DNA of 64,000 nt from Anianabacter salinae. GTDB lineage: Bacteria > Pseudomonadota > Alphaproteobacteria > Rhodobacterales > Rhodobacteraceae. Shown here piece by piece: positions 53,433 through 61,821 of this stretch. Every line of letters starts with the position of its first letter. Positions within the stretch are counted from its first letter, which is position 1. The DNA is taken from NCBI RefSeq assembly GCF_019061145.1, contig NZ_JAHQZS010000002.1:744001-808000 (forward strand). Reading direction: 5' to 3'. The notes below the pieces were generated by a model. That model worked only from the letters and a program-made list of their open reading frames with translations. It was not told the DNA's origin and did no database searches. Both the position numbers and the translations under genes were made by a program.

Positions 53433-54368
53433 TCAATCCGGCAGGGGGATATGCTCGCCTCGGTCATCGACCGGAAGATCGAAGCGCCCGTTGCCCCAGT
53501 TTGCGGCGCGCCATTCGGCCTTGGCCTCTTCGATGCGCTCCCGCGACGACGCGACGAAGTTCCACCAGATATAGCGCGGGCCGTTGAACGTCGCACCGCC
53601 AAGGATCATGAGCCGCGCCCCCCGGTCGCCAGCGGCGACGGTGATCTTGTCGCCCGGGCGGAAGACCATCATCCGGCCCGCCTCGAACTCCTGCCCTGCA
53701 ACCGAAATGGACCCTTCGACGATATAGATGCCCCGGTCTTCGTGATCGTCCGGCATCGGCAATCGGCTTCCCGGCTGAAGGGTCACATCGGCGTAGAAGG
53801 TTTCCGACAGCATCGTCGCGGGCGCCGTCGCGCCATAGGCGCTGCCGAGGATCAGCCGAACCGAGACGCCGCCATCCTCGATCATCGGCAACGTGTCCTT
53901 GCCATGATGTTCAAAGCTGGGCGCCACATCTTCATGACTGTCGGGCAAGGCCAGCCACGTCTGTATGCCGAACAGGCCGTTCGGGCCGCTGCGCGCCGCC
54001 GCCGATGTCCGTTCGGAGTGGGTGACGCCGCGCCCGGCGACCATCCAGTTCAGCGCGCCGGGGCTGATGATCTGGTCGGCGCCGGTGCTGTCGCGGTGGT
54101 GGAAGTCGCCGCGATAGAGATAGGTCACGGTGCCAAGCCCGATATGCGGATGCGGCCGCACATCGATGCCCTGGCCAGTCAGCAGTTCCGCCGGGCCGGC
54201 CTGGTCGAAAAAGATGAACGGCCCGACCATCTGCCGTTTCGGGGCGGGCAGTGCGCGCCGGACTTCGAAACCGCCAAGATCCCTGGCCCGCGGAATGATG
54301 AGAGTCTCGATCGCATCGACGCCCACCTCATCGGGGCAGCCGGGGTCGAGTGCGGGGTTCCAACTCAT
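53433..54368 (-). CDS. Pirin-family bicupin
   Basis: The 311-residue protein carries the pirin metal-binding pattern HPHIGLGTVTYLYRGDFHHR and the segment DQIISPGALNWMVAGRGVTH. The C-terminal cupin has GIYIVEGSISVAGQEFEAGR and PRYIWWNFVASSRERI. Pirins bind Fe; some act as quercetinases, others as redox co-regulators. The start at 54368 places GAGG nine bases upstream; ATG at 54377 is possible. It is downstream of a LysR regulator on the same strand, a common pirin arrangement. Confidence 0.9.
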   Translation of the reverse strand: MSWNPALDPGCPDEVGVDAIETLIIPRARDLGGFEVRRALPAPKRQMVGPFIFFDQAGPAELLTGQGIDVRPHPHIGLGTVTYLYRGDFHHRDSTGADQIISPGALNWMVAGRGVTHSERTSAAARSGPNGLFGIQTWLALPDSHEDVAPSFEHHGKDTLPMIEDGGVSVRLILGSAYGATAPATMLSETFYADVTLQPGSRLPMPDDHEDRGIYIVEGSISVAGQEFEAGRMMVFRPGDKITVAAGDRGARLMILGGATFNGPRYIWWNFVASSRERIEEAKAEWRAANWGNGRFDLPVDDRGEHIPLPD

Positions 54369-54629
54369 GCGCGTCATCCTCTCGTATGCTCGCAGTCGGG
54401 GGCGTACGTGCCGATGCGAATGCCTGGTCTCGACGCCTCCGGACGGCCCCAGCGTTCGGGTCATACCGGTGCGGTCTGATTACAGATTGGTGGCGAAGCG
54501 TCCCGGCGGCTAGCCCTGACGCGCAACTAGCTGTGTCGCGGAAAGCGGAACGCTTGTGCTGCGTCGGGGATCGGACAGGCGCGACAACGGAACGCCATTC
54601 GCCAGTCCGGGCTGTCCGCTTACCGGCCC
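54369..54629. other. 261-base gap between the LysR gene and the pirin gene; nothing recognised
   Basis: Both neighbours are on the reverse strand, so this gap holds the pirin promoter and the LysR 3' end. No strong hairpin, repeat or credible coding frame is seen. It is slightly less GC-rich than the genes. Confidence 0.4.
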
Positions 54630-55523
54630 TCAGCGGTCGTGGCCCAGGCTGTCCGGGTTGCGTTCGAAGTATTCGATCAGGGTCTCGGTGAGGACCCGGA
54701 TCTTCCGCGCAGGATGCAGACCCGGCGGCCGGACAACATAGGTGCCCGCCGGAGGGACGGGAAAGTCCGTCATGATCGGGACAAGGGCACCGGACACCAC
54801 ATGCTCATGCAGGATGCAATCGGGAAGCCGGGCAATGCCGAGGCCCGCCGCAGAGGCCGCAGCAAGCGCTGCACCGCTGTCGGCCTTGAACCTGCCTTGC
54901 GGTTGAACCGTGACGATCCTGTCGCCGTCCAGAAATTGCCAGGCTTCGGTTCCCTGCATGAGCGCCTCATGGGTGACAAGCTCATCGGGCGTCCGGGGTG
55001 AGCCGTGCGCCTTGATGTATTCCGGGCTTGCGACGAGCGATCCGTGGACATCGCCGATGCGCCTGGCGACAAGGTTGGAATCCGGAAGGGCCCCTACCCG
55101 GATCGCACAATCGAAGCCCTCTGTGATGAGATCGACGAAGCGATCGCTGTAGGACGTATGGATGTGGAGCAGCGGGTGGCGACGCGCCATCTCGGCGAGT
55201 GCGGGCGAAAAGCGGGTCGGCCCAAAAGTAAGCGGGACCGCGACCCGCAGGCGGCCACGCAAACCACCAGTCGGAAGGATCGCTTCCCGCGCCGTGTCGA
55301 TCTCGGCGCTGGCCCGCGCGGCATGATCCCGGAACGTCGTGCCCGCCTCGGTGAGCGCGGCGCCCCGGGTCGTCCGTGCAAGAAGTTGCGTGCCAAGTTC
55401 CGCTTCGATCCGGACGAGACGTCGACTGACGATCGACTTGGACACGCCCAGGCGGCGCGCAGCAGCCGAAACACCCCCGGCATCAGCCACGGCAACAAAG
55501 GTCTGCAGATCCTCGATGTTCAT
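54630..55523 (-). CDS. LysR-family regulator (probably of the pirin gene)
   Basis: The 297-residue protein has an N-terminal HTH (MNIEDLQTFVAVADAGGVSA with RRLGVSKSIVSRRLVRIEAE) and a type 2 periplasmic-binding-like effector domain (about 90-295). It resembles the AaeR/DmlR-like group whose members often pair with pirin genes. It lies upstream of the pirin gene on the same strand and 80 bases downstream of the second LysR gene. The effector is unknown. Confidence 0.88.
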   Translation of the reverse strand: MNIEDLQTFVAVADAGGVSAAARRLGVSKSIVSRRLVRIEAELGTQLLARTTRGAALTEAGTTFRDHAARASAEIDTAREAILPTGGLRGRLRVAVPLTFGPTRFSPALAEMARRHPLLHIHTSYSDRFVDLITEGFDCAIRVGALPDSNLVARRIGDVHGSLVASPEYIKAHGSPRTPDELVTHEALMQGTEAWQFLDGDRIVTVQPQGRFKADSGAALAAASAAGLGIARLPDCILHEHVVSGALVPIMTDFPVPPAGTYVVRPPGLHPARKIRVLTETLIEYFERNPDSLGHDR

Positions 55524-55603
55524 TCTGGCGTTCCCCGTTTCGCAACAAAGCTTGCCTGAATATGGCAGAATCGAATTGCAAATGGGAACGACAAGTTGCA
55601 GCG

Positions 55604-56506
55604 TCAGGCATCCGACATGTTCGCAAGTGCAAGCGCGACCTGATCGGAAAAGCGTGACGTGGCAACGGACAGCACTCGCCCGCGCATCTGTCCAAGAAGC
55701 AGGTTTCCCGGCGGCATGTCCCGCTGCGAAATCGGCCTGAACACCATCCCGGTATCCTGTTCAGTCGAAAGACCGATCGGGATCTGGAAGCCGACCGCAC
55801 GTTCCTGCATCACGTAGTAGCGGATCAGCTCGAAGGATTCCGTCTCGACCACGGGCGTGACTGTCCGACCGACCCGCTTGGCCGCCATGTCGAGAAGGCC
55901 GCGCACGCCGTACTTCTGTGCGGGCGCGATGTGCGGATGATCGAGGCAGTCGCGCAACCGCAACTCCGATTGCCCGGCAAGCGGATGGTCCCGCGCAAAC
56001 AATGCGCAGACCGGTTGCGGGATGGCGTGCAGCACCTCGAAATCCACAAGGACGCGCGGTTCGAACACCAGCGCCAGGTCGCTGCGAAAACTGACCAGCT
56101 CTGCTTCGGCCTGTTCGCGGTCGCGCACGTTGACGGCAAACGTCACGCCCGGATGCGCATTCCGATAGGCCGCGATCTGCTGCGGCAGGAAAAACGGCAA
56201 AAGCGCCTGGGAACATGCGATGGTGACATGGCCACGGCGCACCCCCGAAAGGTCTGCAACCTGGCTTTTCACACGCGCAAGGTCGGAGCGTTGTGCGCGG
56301 TAGTGCTGCAATACCAGCTCTCCCGCCGGGTTCAGACGCACACCGCGCGGCAGCCGCTCGAAGATTTGCGACCCGAATTCGCGCTCGAACCGTCCCAGAC
56401 GGCGGTTGAGCGCGGACGCGGTGATGTTGGAATCCTCGGCCGCCTTGCGGATCGATCCGGCGCGGGCAATCGCCTCTATCAGGCGGAATGTGTCGAGGTG
56501 CTGCAT
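55604..56506 (-). CDS. LysR-family regulator of the ABC/allophanate hydrolase operon
   Basis: The 300-residue protein has an N-terminal HTH (DTFRLIEAIARAGSIRKAAE with SNITASALNRRLGRFEREFG) and a C-terminal substrate-binding domain (HVTIACSQALLPFFLPQQIA). It is divergent from the substrate-binding protein gene at 56633, the classical position for a LysR activator. A palindrome 18 bases upstream of its start may be its own site. ATG at 56506 is used; ATG at 56530 lies in the palindrome and is less likely. Confidence 0.85.
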   Translation of the reverse strand: MQHLDTFRLIEAIARAGSIRKAAEDSNITASALNRRLGRFEREFGSQIFERLPRGVRLNPAGELVLQHYRAQRSDLARVKSQVADLSGVRRGHVTIACSQALLPFFLPQQIAAYRNAHPGVTFAVNVRDREQAEAELVSFRSDLALVFEPRVLVDFEVLHAIPQPVCALFARDHPLAGQSELRLRDCLDHPHIAPAQKYGVRGLLDMAAKRVGRTVTPVVETESFELIRYYVMQERAVGFQIPIGLSTEQDTGMVFRPISQRDMPPGNLLLGQMRGRVLSVATSRFSDQVALALANMSDA

Positions 56507-56523
56507 CAGGGCGCTCCGATTGC

Positions 56524-56540
56524 GGTGCATGAAATGCACC
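56524..56540. promoter_or_regulatory. 17-base inverted repeat between the LysR and ABC operons
   Basis: GGTGCAT-GAA-ATGCACC has perfect seven-base arms around a three-base centre. It lies in the 126-base divergent gap, close to the LysR start. This length is typical of a LysR dimer site. A hairpin role in the RNA is also possible. Confidence 0.55.
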
Positions 56541-56632
56541 GGATTGGTGAAATCATAGCATTTTTCGAACTGTTCGTAACCTGCCATGCTGCAAGGCAGA
56601 ACCAAAGACAGACGCCAAGGGGGCTGCCACCG

Positions 56633-58240
56633 ATGCACACCAATCGAAGAAATTTCCTGAAACTGACCGCCGCTGCGGGCGGTGCCGCGATGACGCCCTT
56701 CGCCTGGGCGACACGCGCCGATGCACAAGGGCTGGAAACGATGGTCGTGGCCTCGGGCCAGACGATCAACAGCCTCGACCTGCACCGGACGGGCACCAAC
56801 CGCGCCAGCTATCAGGTTGCGATCAACTGCTATGACCGGCTTGTCGGCTTTGGATCGCGCCAGTTGCCAACCGGCGAGATGTCGTATGACTACGACACCA
56901 TCGTCCCGGAGCTGGCTGAAAGCTGGACGATTTCCGACGACGGCCTTGTCTTCACCTTCACGCTCAAGCCCAGCGCCACGTTCACCGACGGCAGCCCTGT
57001 CACGGCGGCGGATGTGAAATGGTCGTTCGATCGGGCGGTTTCGGTCGGCGGGTTCCCGTCCACACAGATGCGCGCGGGCGGGTTCTTTCGCCCCGACCAG
57101 TTCGAGGCGGTGGACGATCGCACCTTCGTTCTGCGCCTCGATTACCCGTCGAAGCTGTCGCTGCCCAACCTCGCCGTACCGGTGCCCTTCATCATCAACT
57201 CAGCCGTGGCGATCGCCAACGCGACCGAGGCGGACCCTTGGGCGACGGAATACCTGCACACCACCACCGCCGGATCGGGCGCCTACACCGTCACGCGCTG
57301 GGATCAGGGCCAGCAGATCGTCTATGACCGCAACGATGCCTGGGTCGGCGGGCCGCTGCCCGAGGTCCGGCGCGTCATCATGCGCGAGGTTCCGAACAAT
57401 TCGACCCGCCGCGCGCTGATCGAACGGGGCGACGTGCAGGTGTCCTTCGACATCCCCGACCGCGATGCGTCAGAGCTGGTCGGCACCGTCGATGTCTTCT
57501 CGACCCCGATCGAGAACTGCATTCACTGCGCCTGCCTCAACACCCGGTTCGAGCCGTTCCAGGACCCCGAGGTGCGCAAGGCCATCGCCCATGCGATCCC
57601 CTACGAGGCGATCTTTCAATCCGCCGCCTACGGGCGCGGGGCGCCGATGTGGGGCGGCTCGCCCGACATCACCGACACCGCGTGGCCGCGTCCCTTCCCC
57701 TATGCAACCGACATGGACAAGGCGCGCGAGCATCTTGAGAAATCCGCCTTCGCCAGCGGTTTCGAAGTGCCGATGTCGATCAGCCTTGACCTTGCAAGCT
57801 GGATGGAACCAACAGCTCTGCTGATCCAGGAAAGCCTTGGCCAGCTTGGGATCACCACCACGGTCGAACGCATCCCCGGTGCCAACTGGCGCACCGTGGC
57901 GCTGGTCGACAAGTCGCTTGATTTCCATCTGGAAAACTTCGGCGGCTGGCTGAACACGCCCGATTACTACTTCTTCTGGGCGTATCAGAAGGACCGGCTG
58001 TTCAACTCGTCCAACTACGCCAACGAAGAGGTGCACGCGCTGACCGAACAGACGCTGCACATGTCGATGGACGATCCGGAATGGGCACCGCTGGTCAAAC
58101 GGATGTTCGAGATCGTCATCGACGAGCTGCCGCGCATTCCGCTGTACCAACCCGCGTTGAACGTCGCGGTGAACGGGGCGTCGGGCTACGAGTTCTGGTT
58201 CCATCGCCAGCTCGACCCGCGCCGCATGACGGGGGCTTAA
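56633..58240 (+). CDS. ABC transporter substrate-binding protein, peptide/nickel (DppA/SBP_bac_5) family
   Basis: The 535-residue periplasmic protein has a twin-arginine signal (NRRNFLKL at 4-11, cut near ADAQG). The body shows LAESWTISDDGLVFTFTLKP and DGSPVTAADVKWSFDRAVSV, the SBP_bac_5 signature. It delivers an oligopeptide-like or related ligand to the two DppB/C-type permeases behind it. The ligand is unknown; the allophanate hydrolase at the operon end suggests a nitrogen-rich compound. Only three bases separate it from the next gene. Confidence 0.9.
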   Translation: MHTNRRNFLKLTAAAGGAAMTPFAWATRADAQGLETMVVASGQTINSLDLHRTGTNRASYQVAINCYDRLVGFGSRQLPTGEMSYDYDTIVPELAESWTISDDGLVFTFTLKPSATFTDGSPVTAADVKWSFDRAVSVGGFPSTQMRAGGFFRPDQFEAVDDRTFVLRLDYPSKLSLPNLAVPVPFIINSAVAIANATEADPWATEYLHTTTAGSGAYTVTRWDQGQQIVYDRNDAWVGGPLPEVRRVIMREVPNNSTRRALIERGDVQVSFDIPDRDASELVGTVDVFSTPIENCIHCACLNTRFEPFQDPEVRKAIAHAIPYEAIFQSAAYGRGAPMWGGSPDITDTAWPRPFPYATDMDKAREHLEKSAFASGFEVPMSISLDLASWMEPTALLIQESLGQLGITTTVERIPGANWRTVALVDKSLDFHLENFGGWLNTPDYYFFWAYQKDRLFNSSNYANEEVHALTEQTLHMSMDDPEWAPLVKRMFEIVIDELPRIPLYQPALNVAVNGASGYEFWFHRQLDPRRMTGA

Positions 58241-58243
58241 GGC

Positions 58244-59269
58244 ATGGCCGGGCGGACGCGCGCGATCGGGATGCGGCTGGCACAGACCGTGCCGGTGATC
58301 CTCGGGGTCATCGTCATCAGCTTTGTCCTGACCCGCGCGCTGCCCGGCGATCCGGCGGTCTATTTCGCCGGGGCCATGGCGGACGAGCAGTCGATCCAGC
58401 AGGTGCGCGAGGCGCTTGGCCTCGACAAGCCGCTGGTGACGCAGTTCTTCCTGTATGTCGGCGATCTGGCACAGGGCGATCTGGGCCGCTCGATCAGCAC
58501 GGGGCAACCGGTGCTGACCGATCTGGCGGCGCGCTTGCCCGCGTCTCTTGAACTCACGCTGTCGGCGCTGGTGCTGTCCTGCGTGATCGCCATTCCCCTT
58601 GGCGTTCTGGCGGCGGTGCGGCAGGGGTCGTGGGTCGACCACCTGTGCCGGGTGCTGGTCACGGCGGGGGTATCCTTGCCTACCTTCTTCACCGGCATCC
58701 TGCTGGTCTACATCTTCTACTACCTGCTGGGATGGGCGCCGTCGCCGCTGGGACGACTGGATTTCATCTATTTCGAGCCGCCGCGCGTGACCGGCTTCTA
58801 CCTGATCGACAGCCTGATCGCGGGCGATCTTGAAACCTTTGCCGCGACCTTGCGCCAACTCGCCCTGCCGACGATCACCTTGGCTCTGTTCACGCTGGCC
58901 CCCATCGCGCGGATGACCCGTGCGGCGATGTTGCAGGCCTTGTCCGCCGACTACATCCGCACCGCACGCGCCGCCGGATTGTCGCGGGGCAAGGTCCTGT
59001 TCGGCTACGGCTTGCGCAATGCGCTGCTGCCTGTCGTCACGACGCTTGGCATGGTGTTCTCGTTCGTGCTGGGCGCCAACGTGCTGGTGGAAAAGGTCTT
59101 TGCCTGGCCCGGCATCGGATCCTACGCGGTCGAGGCGCTGGTCGCGTCGGATTATGCCGCGGTGCAGGGCTTCGTGCTGGCCATGGCGTTCCTCTTCGTC
59201 ACGCTCAACCTCATCATCGACCTCAGCTACGCGCTGATCGATCCGCGCATCGGGTTTGACACCAAATGA
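58244..59269 (+). CDS. ABC transporter permease (DppB type)
   Basis: The 341-residue membrane protein has six helices. The N-terminal helix (VPVILGVIVISFVLTRALPG) and the EAA loop (YIRTARAAGLSRGKVLFGYG) are typical of DppB. LEKVFAWPGIG-like sequence (LVEKVFAWPGIGSYAVEALV) is near the C-terminus. ATGA overlap joins it to the DppC-type gene. Confidence 0.92.
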   Translation: MAGRTRAIGMRLAQTVPVILGVIVISFVLTRALPGDPAVYFAGAMADEQSIQQVREALGLDKPLVTQFFLYVGDLAQGDLGRSISTGQPVLTDLAARLPASLELTLSALVLSCVIAIPLGVLAAVRQGSWVDHLCRVLVTAGVSLPTFFTGILLVYIFYYLLGWAPSPLGRLDFIYFEPPRVTGFYLIDSLIAGDLETFAATLRQLALPTITLALFTLAPIARMTRAAMLQALSADYIRTARAAGLSRGKVLFGYGLRNALLPVVTTLGMVFSFVLGANVLVEKVFAWPGIGSYAVEALVASDYAAVQGFVLAMAFLFVTLNLIIDLSYALIDPRIGFDTK

Positions 59270-60144
59270 CCGAAGCTACCGAGATACCGGGCCGCAAGCC
59301 CGATGGCGCCTTGGCGCATCTGCTGCATGTGCTGCGCGAGAACCCGGTGACGATGCTGTCCTTCGGCATGTTCGCCTTTTTCCTGCTGCAGGCGTTGTTT
59401 GGCGCGCTGCTGGTGCCGCACGACCCGCTGGCCACCAATGCCGCGATGGCGCTGCAACCGCCGAACTGGTCGCACTGGTTCGGCACCGACAGCCTGGGGC
59501 GCGACGTGTTTTCCCGTGTGGTGGTGGCGACACGGCTGGACCTGACGATCTCGGTCCTCGCCGTCGCGATCTCCTTCGTGATCGGCTCGGTGCTGGGGGC
59601 CGTCGCGGGCTACTGGGGCGGCTGGATCGACGCAGGATTGAACCGGGTGCTCGACACGATCATGGCGTTTCCGCTGTTCGTGCTGGCCATGGGGATCGTC
59701 GCGGCGCTTGGCAACACGATCGAGAACATCATCTACGCCACGGCGCTTATCAACATCCCGTTCTATGCCCGCCTCGTGCGGGCCGAGGTGAACATCCGCC
59801 GCGAGGCAGGCTTTGCGCTGGCCGCGCGCCTGTCGGGCAACTCGCATTTCCGCACGTTGGCCTTCCACATCTTCCCCAACGCGCTGCCGCCGATGATGGT
59901 GCAGGTGTCTCTCAACATGGGCTGGGCGATCCTGAATGCCGCCGGGCTGTCCTTCATCGGCCTCGGGGTGCGCCCGCCGACGCCCGAATGGGGGATCATG
60001 GTCGCCGAAGGGGCCAATTACATCATCTCGGGCCATTGGTGGGTCGCGCTGTTCCCGGGGCTGTGGCTGATGCTGGCGGTCTTCACCTTCAACCTGATGG
60101 GCGACGGTCTGCGCGACATCGTCGATCCCCGCAGAAGGACCTGA
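59266..60144 (+). CDS. ABC transporter permease (DppC type)
   Basis: The 292-residue membrane protein has an N-terminal OppC_N helix (NPVTMLSFGMFAFFLLQALF), HWFGTDSLGRDVFSRVVVAT, six helices and the closing NLMGDGLRDIVDPRRRT, all DppC/OppC hallmarks. It forms the heterodimeric channel with the preceding permease. Three bases separate it from the ATPase gene. Confidence 0.93.
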   Translation: MTEATEIPGRKPDGALAHLLHVLRENPVTMLSFGMFAFFLLQALFGALLVPHDPLATNAAMALQPPNWSHWFGTDSLGRDVFSRVVVATRLDLTISVLAVAISFVIGSVLGAVAGYWGGWIDAGLNRVLDTIMAFPLFVLAMGIVAALGNTIENIIYATALINIPFYARLVRAEVNIRREAGFALAARLSGNSHFRTLAFHIFPNALPPMMVQVSLNMGWAILNAAGLSFIGLGVRPPTPEWGIMVAEGANYIISGHWWVALFPGLWLMLAVFTFNLMGDGLRDIVDPRRRT

Positions 60145-60147
60145 GCC

Positions 60148-61809
60148 ATGCTGGCCATCAAGGATTTCGCCGTGTCCTTCCGCACACGGCGCGGCGAAGT
60201 GCAGGCGGTGCGCGGCATCTCTCTGGACCTGGCGGAAGGCGAGACGCTGGGCATCGTGGGCGAAAGCGGGTCCGGCAAATCCGTCACCTCCTACGCGCTG
60301 ATGCGCATTCTGGATGCGGGCGGGCGCATCAAGGCGGGCAGCGCGGTGTTCGAGGGGCGTGACCTGGCGCAGGCGGCCGAGCGGGACATGCAGGGCATTC
60401 GGGGCCGCGAGATCAGCATGATCTTCCAGAACCCGCGCGCCGCGCTGAACCCCATCCGCAAGGTTGGCCACCAGCTTGAGGACGTGCTGCGCCGTCATGG
60501 ACGCGCCACCCGCGCCAATGCGCGCGCCAAGGCCATCGAGGCGCTGGAGGCCGTGCGCATCCGCGACGCCGAGGCGCGCTATGACGCCTATCCGTTCGAA
60601 TTGTCGGGGGGCATGTGCCAGCGCATCGTCTTTGCCATTGCCCTTGCCTGCGGGCCGCGTCTGCTGATCGCGGACGAGCCGACGACGGGTCTCGACATCA
60701 CAACGCAAAAGGCGGTGATGGACCTTGTGCGCGACCTCACCCGCGAACGCGGCATGTCGTCGATCCTTATCACCCATGACCTTGGGCTGGCCGCCGAGTA
60801 CTGCGACCGTCTGGCCGTGATGAAGGATGGGCAGATCGTCGAAACCGGCCCAGCCGCCCAACTGTTCGCCGATCCGCAGCACCCCTATACCCAGAAGCTG
60901 GTCGATGCCACGCCGCGCCCCGGTGCAGGCCTGCGTGACCTGCTGCCGATCGAGGCGCGCACGCCTCTGCCCGATCACGCGCCGGGCGACCGGGCGCTGG
61001 TGCAGGTGCGCGATCTGGTCAAGACCTATCCGGGGAAGTCCGGCCCGGTCCACGCGGTCAAGGGCATCTCGTTCACCATCCGCGAAGGACAAAGCGTCGG
61101 GCTGGTCGGCGAAAGCGGCTGCGGCAAGTCCACGACATCGTCGATGCTGGTGCGCCTGCTTGACCGGACATCGGGCGACATCCTGTTCGAGGGGCACGAC
61201 ATTGCCGACATAACCGCAGACCGCTTCGTGCGCGACAAGCGGCGCAGCCAGATCCAGATGGTGTTCCAGGACGCCACCGACAGCCTGAACCCGCGCCATT
61301 CCGCCCGCCAGACCATCGCCGACCCGATCCTGCGGATGAGCGACCTGCGCGGCCCGGCCCTGTCGGCCCGGATCGAGGAACTGGCGACGCTGTGCGGCTT
61401 GCCCCTGCCCTTGCTGGACCGCTTTCCGCACCAGCTTTCGGGCGGTCAGAAGGCGCGCGTCGGCATTGCGCGCGCCATCGCGCTTGATCCGAAGTTCCTG
61501 ATCCTGGACGAGCCGACGGCGGCGCTCGATGTCTCCATCCAGGCGGTCGTGCTGAACCTGCTCGCGGACTTGCGCGCGCGGCTGGGGATGACCTACCTTT
61601 TTGTCAGCCACGATCTGAACGTGGTGCGCCTGCTGTGCGACCACGTCGTCGTCATGCAGGGCGGCGAAATCGTCGAACAAGGGCCCGCCGCGCAAGTCAT
61701 GGATACCCCAAGCCATCCCTATACCCGAACCCTGCTGGCCGCCGCACCCAAACCTCCGACCACGAGAACGGGCACGGCCAAAACTGCTGCGAAATCCGCA
61801 GCCGAATAA
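60148..61809 (+). CDS. Fused two-domain ABC ATPase (DppD-DppF type)
   Basis: The 553-residue protein contains two complete ATP-binding cassettes. The first (about 1-265) has Walker A GESGSGKS and signature LSGGMCQRIVFAIALA. The second (about 285-540) has GESGCGKST and LSGGQKARVGIARAIA, with Walker B LILDEPTAALD. An oligopeptide-type C-terminal extension sits after each (DPQHPYTQKLVDATPRPGAG; SHPYTRTLLAAAP). In most Dpp/Opp systems these are separate genes; the fused form is common in alphaproteobacteria. It powers the transporter encoded upstream. Confidence 0.92.
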   Translation: MLAIKDFAVSFRTRRGEVQAVRGISLDLAEGETLGIVGESGSGKSVTSYALMRILDAGGRIKAGSAVFEGRDLAQAAERDMQGIRGREISMIFQNPRAALNPIRKVGHQLEDVLRRHGRATRANARAKAIEALEAVRIRDAEARYDAYPFELSGGMCQRIVFAIALACGPRLLIADEPTTGLDITTQKAVMDLVRDLTRERGMSSILITHDLGLAAEYCDRLAVMKDGQIVETGPAAQLFADPQHPYTQKLVDATPRPGAGLRDLLPIEARTPLPDHAPGDRALVQVRDLVKTYPGKSGPVHAVKGISFTIREGQSVGLVGESGCGKSTTSSMLVRLLDRTSGDILFEGHDIADITADRFVRDKRRSQIQMVFQDATDSLNPRHSARQTIADPILRMSDLRGPALSARIEELATLCGLPLPLLDRFPHQLSGGQKARVGIARAIALDPKFLILDEPTAALDVSIQAVVLNLLADLRARLGMTYLFVSHDLNVVRLLCDHVVVMQGGEIVEQGPAAQVMDTPSHPYTRTLLAAAPKPPTTRTGTAKTAAKSAAE

Positions 61810-61821
61810 GAGACAACGCCC

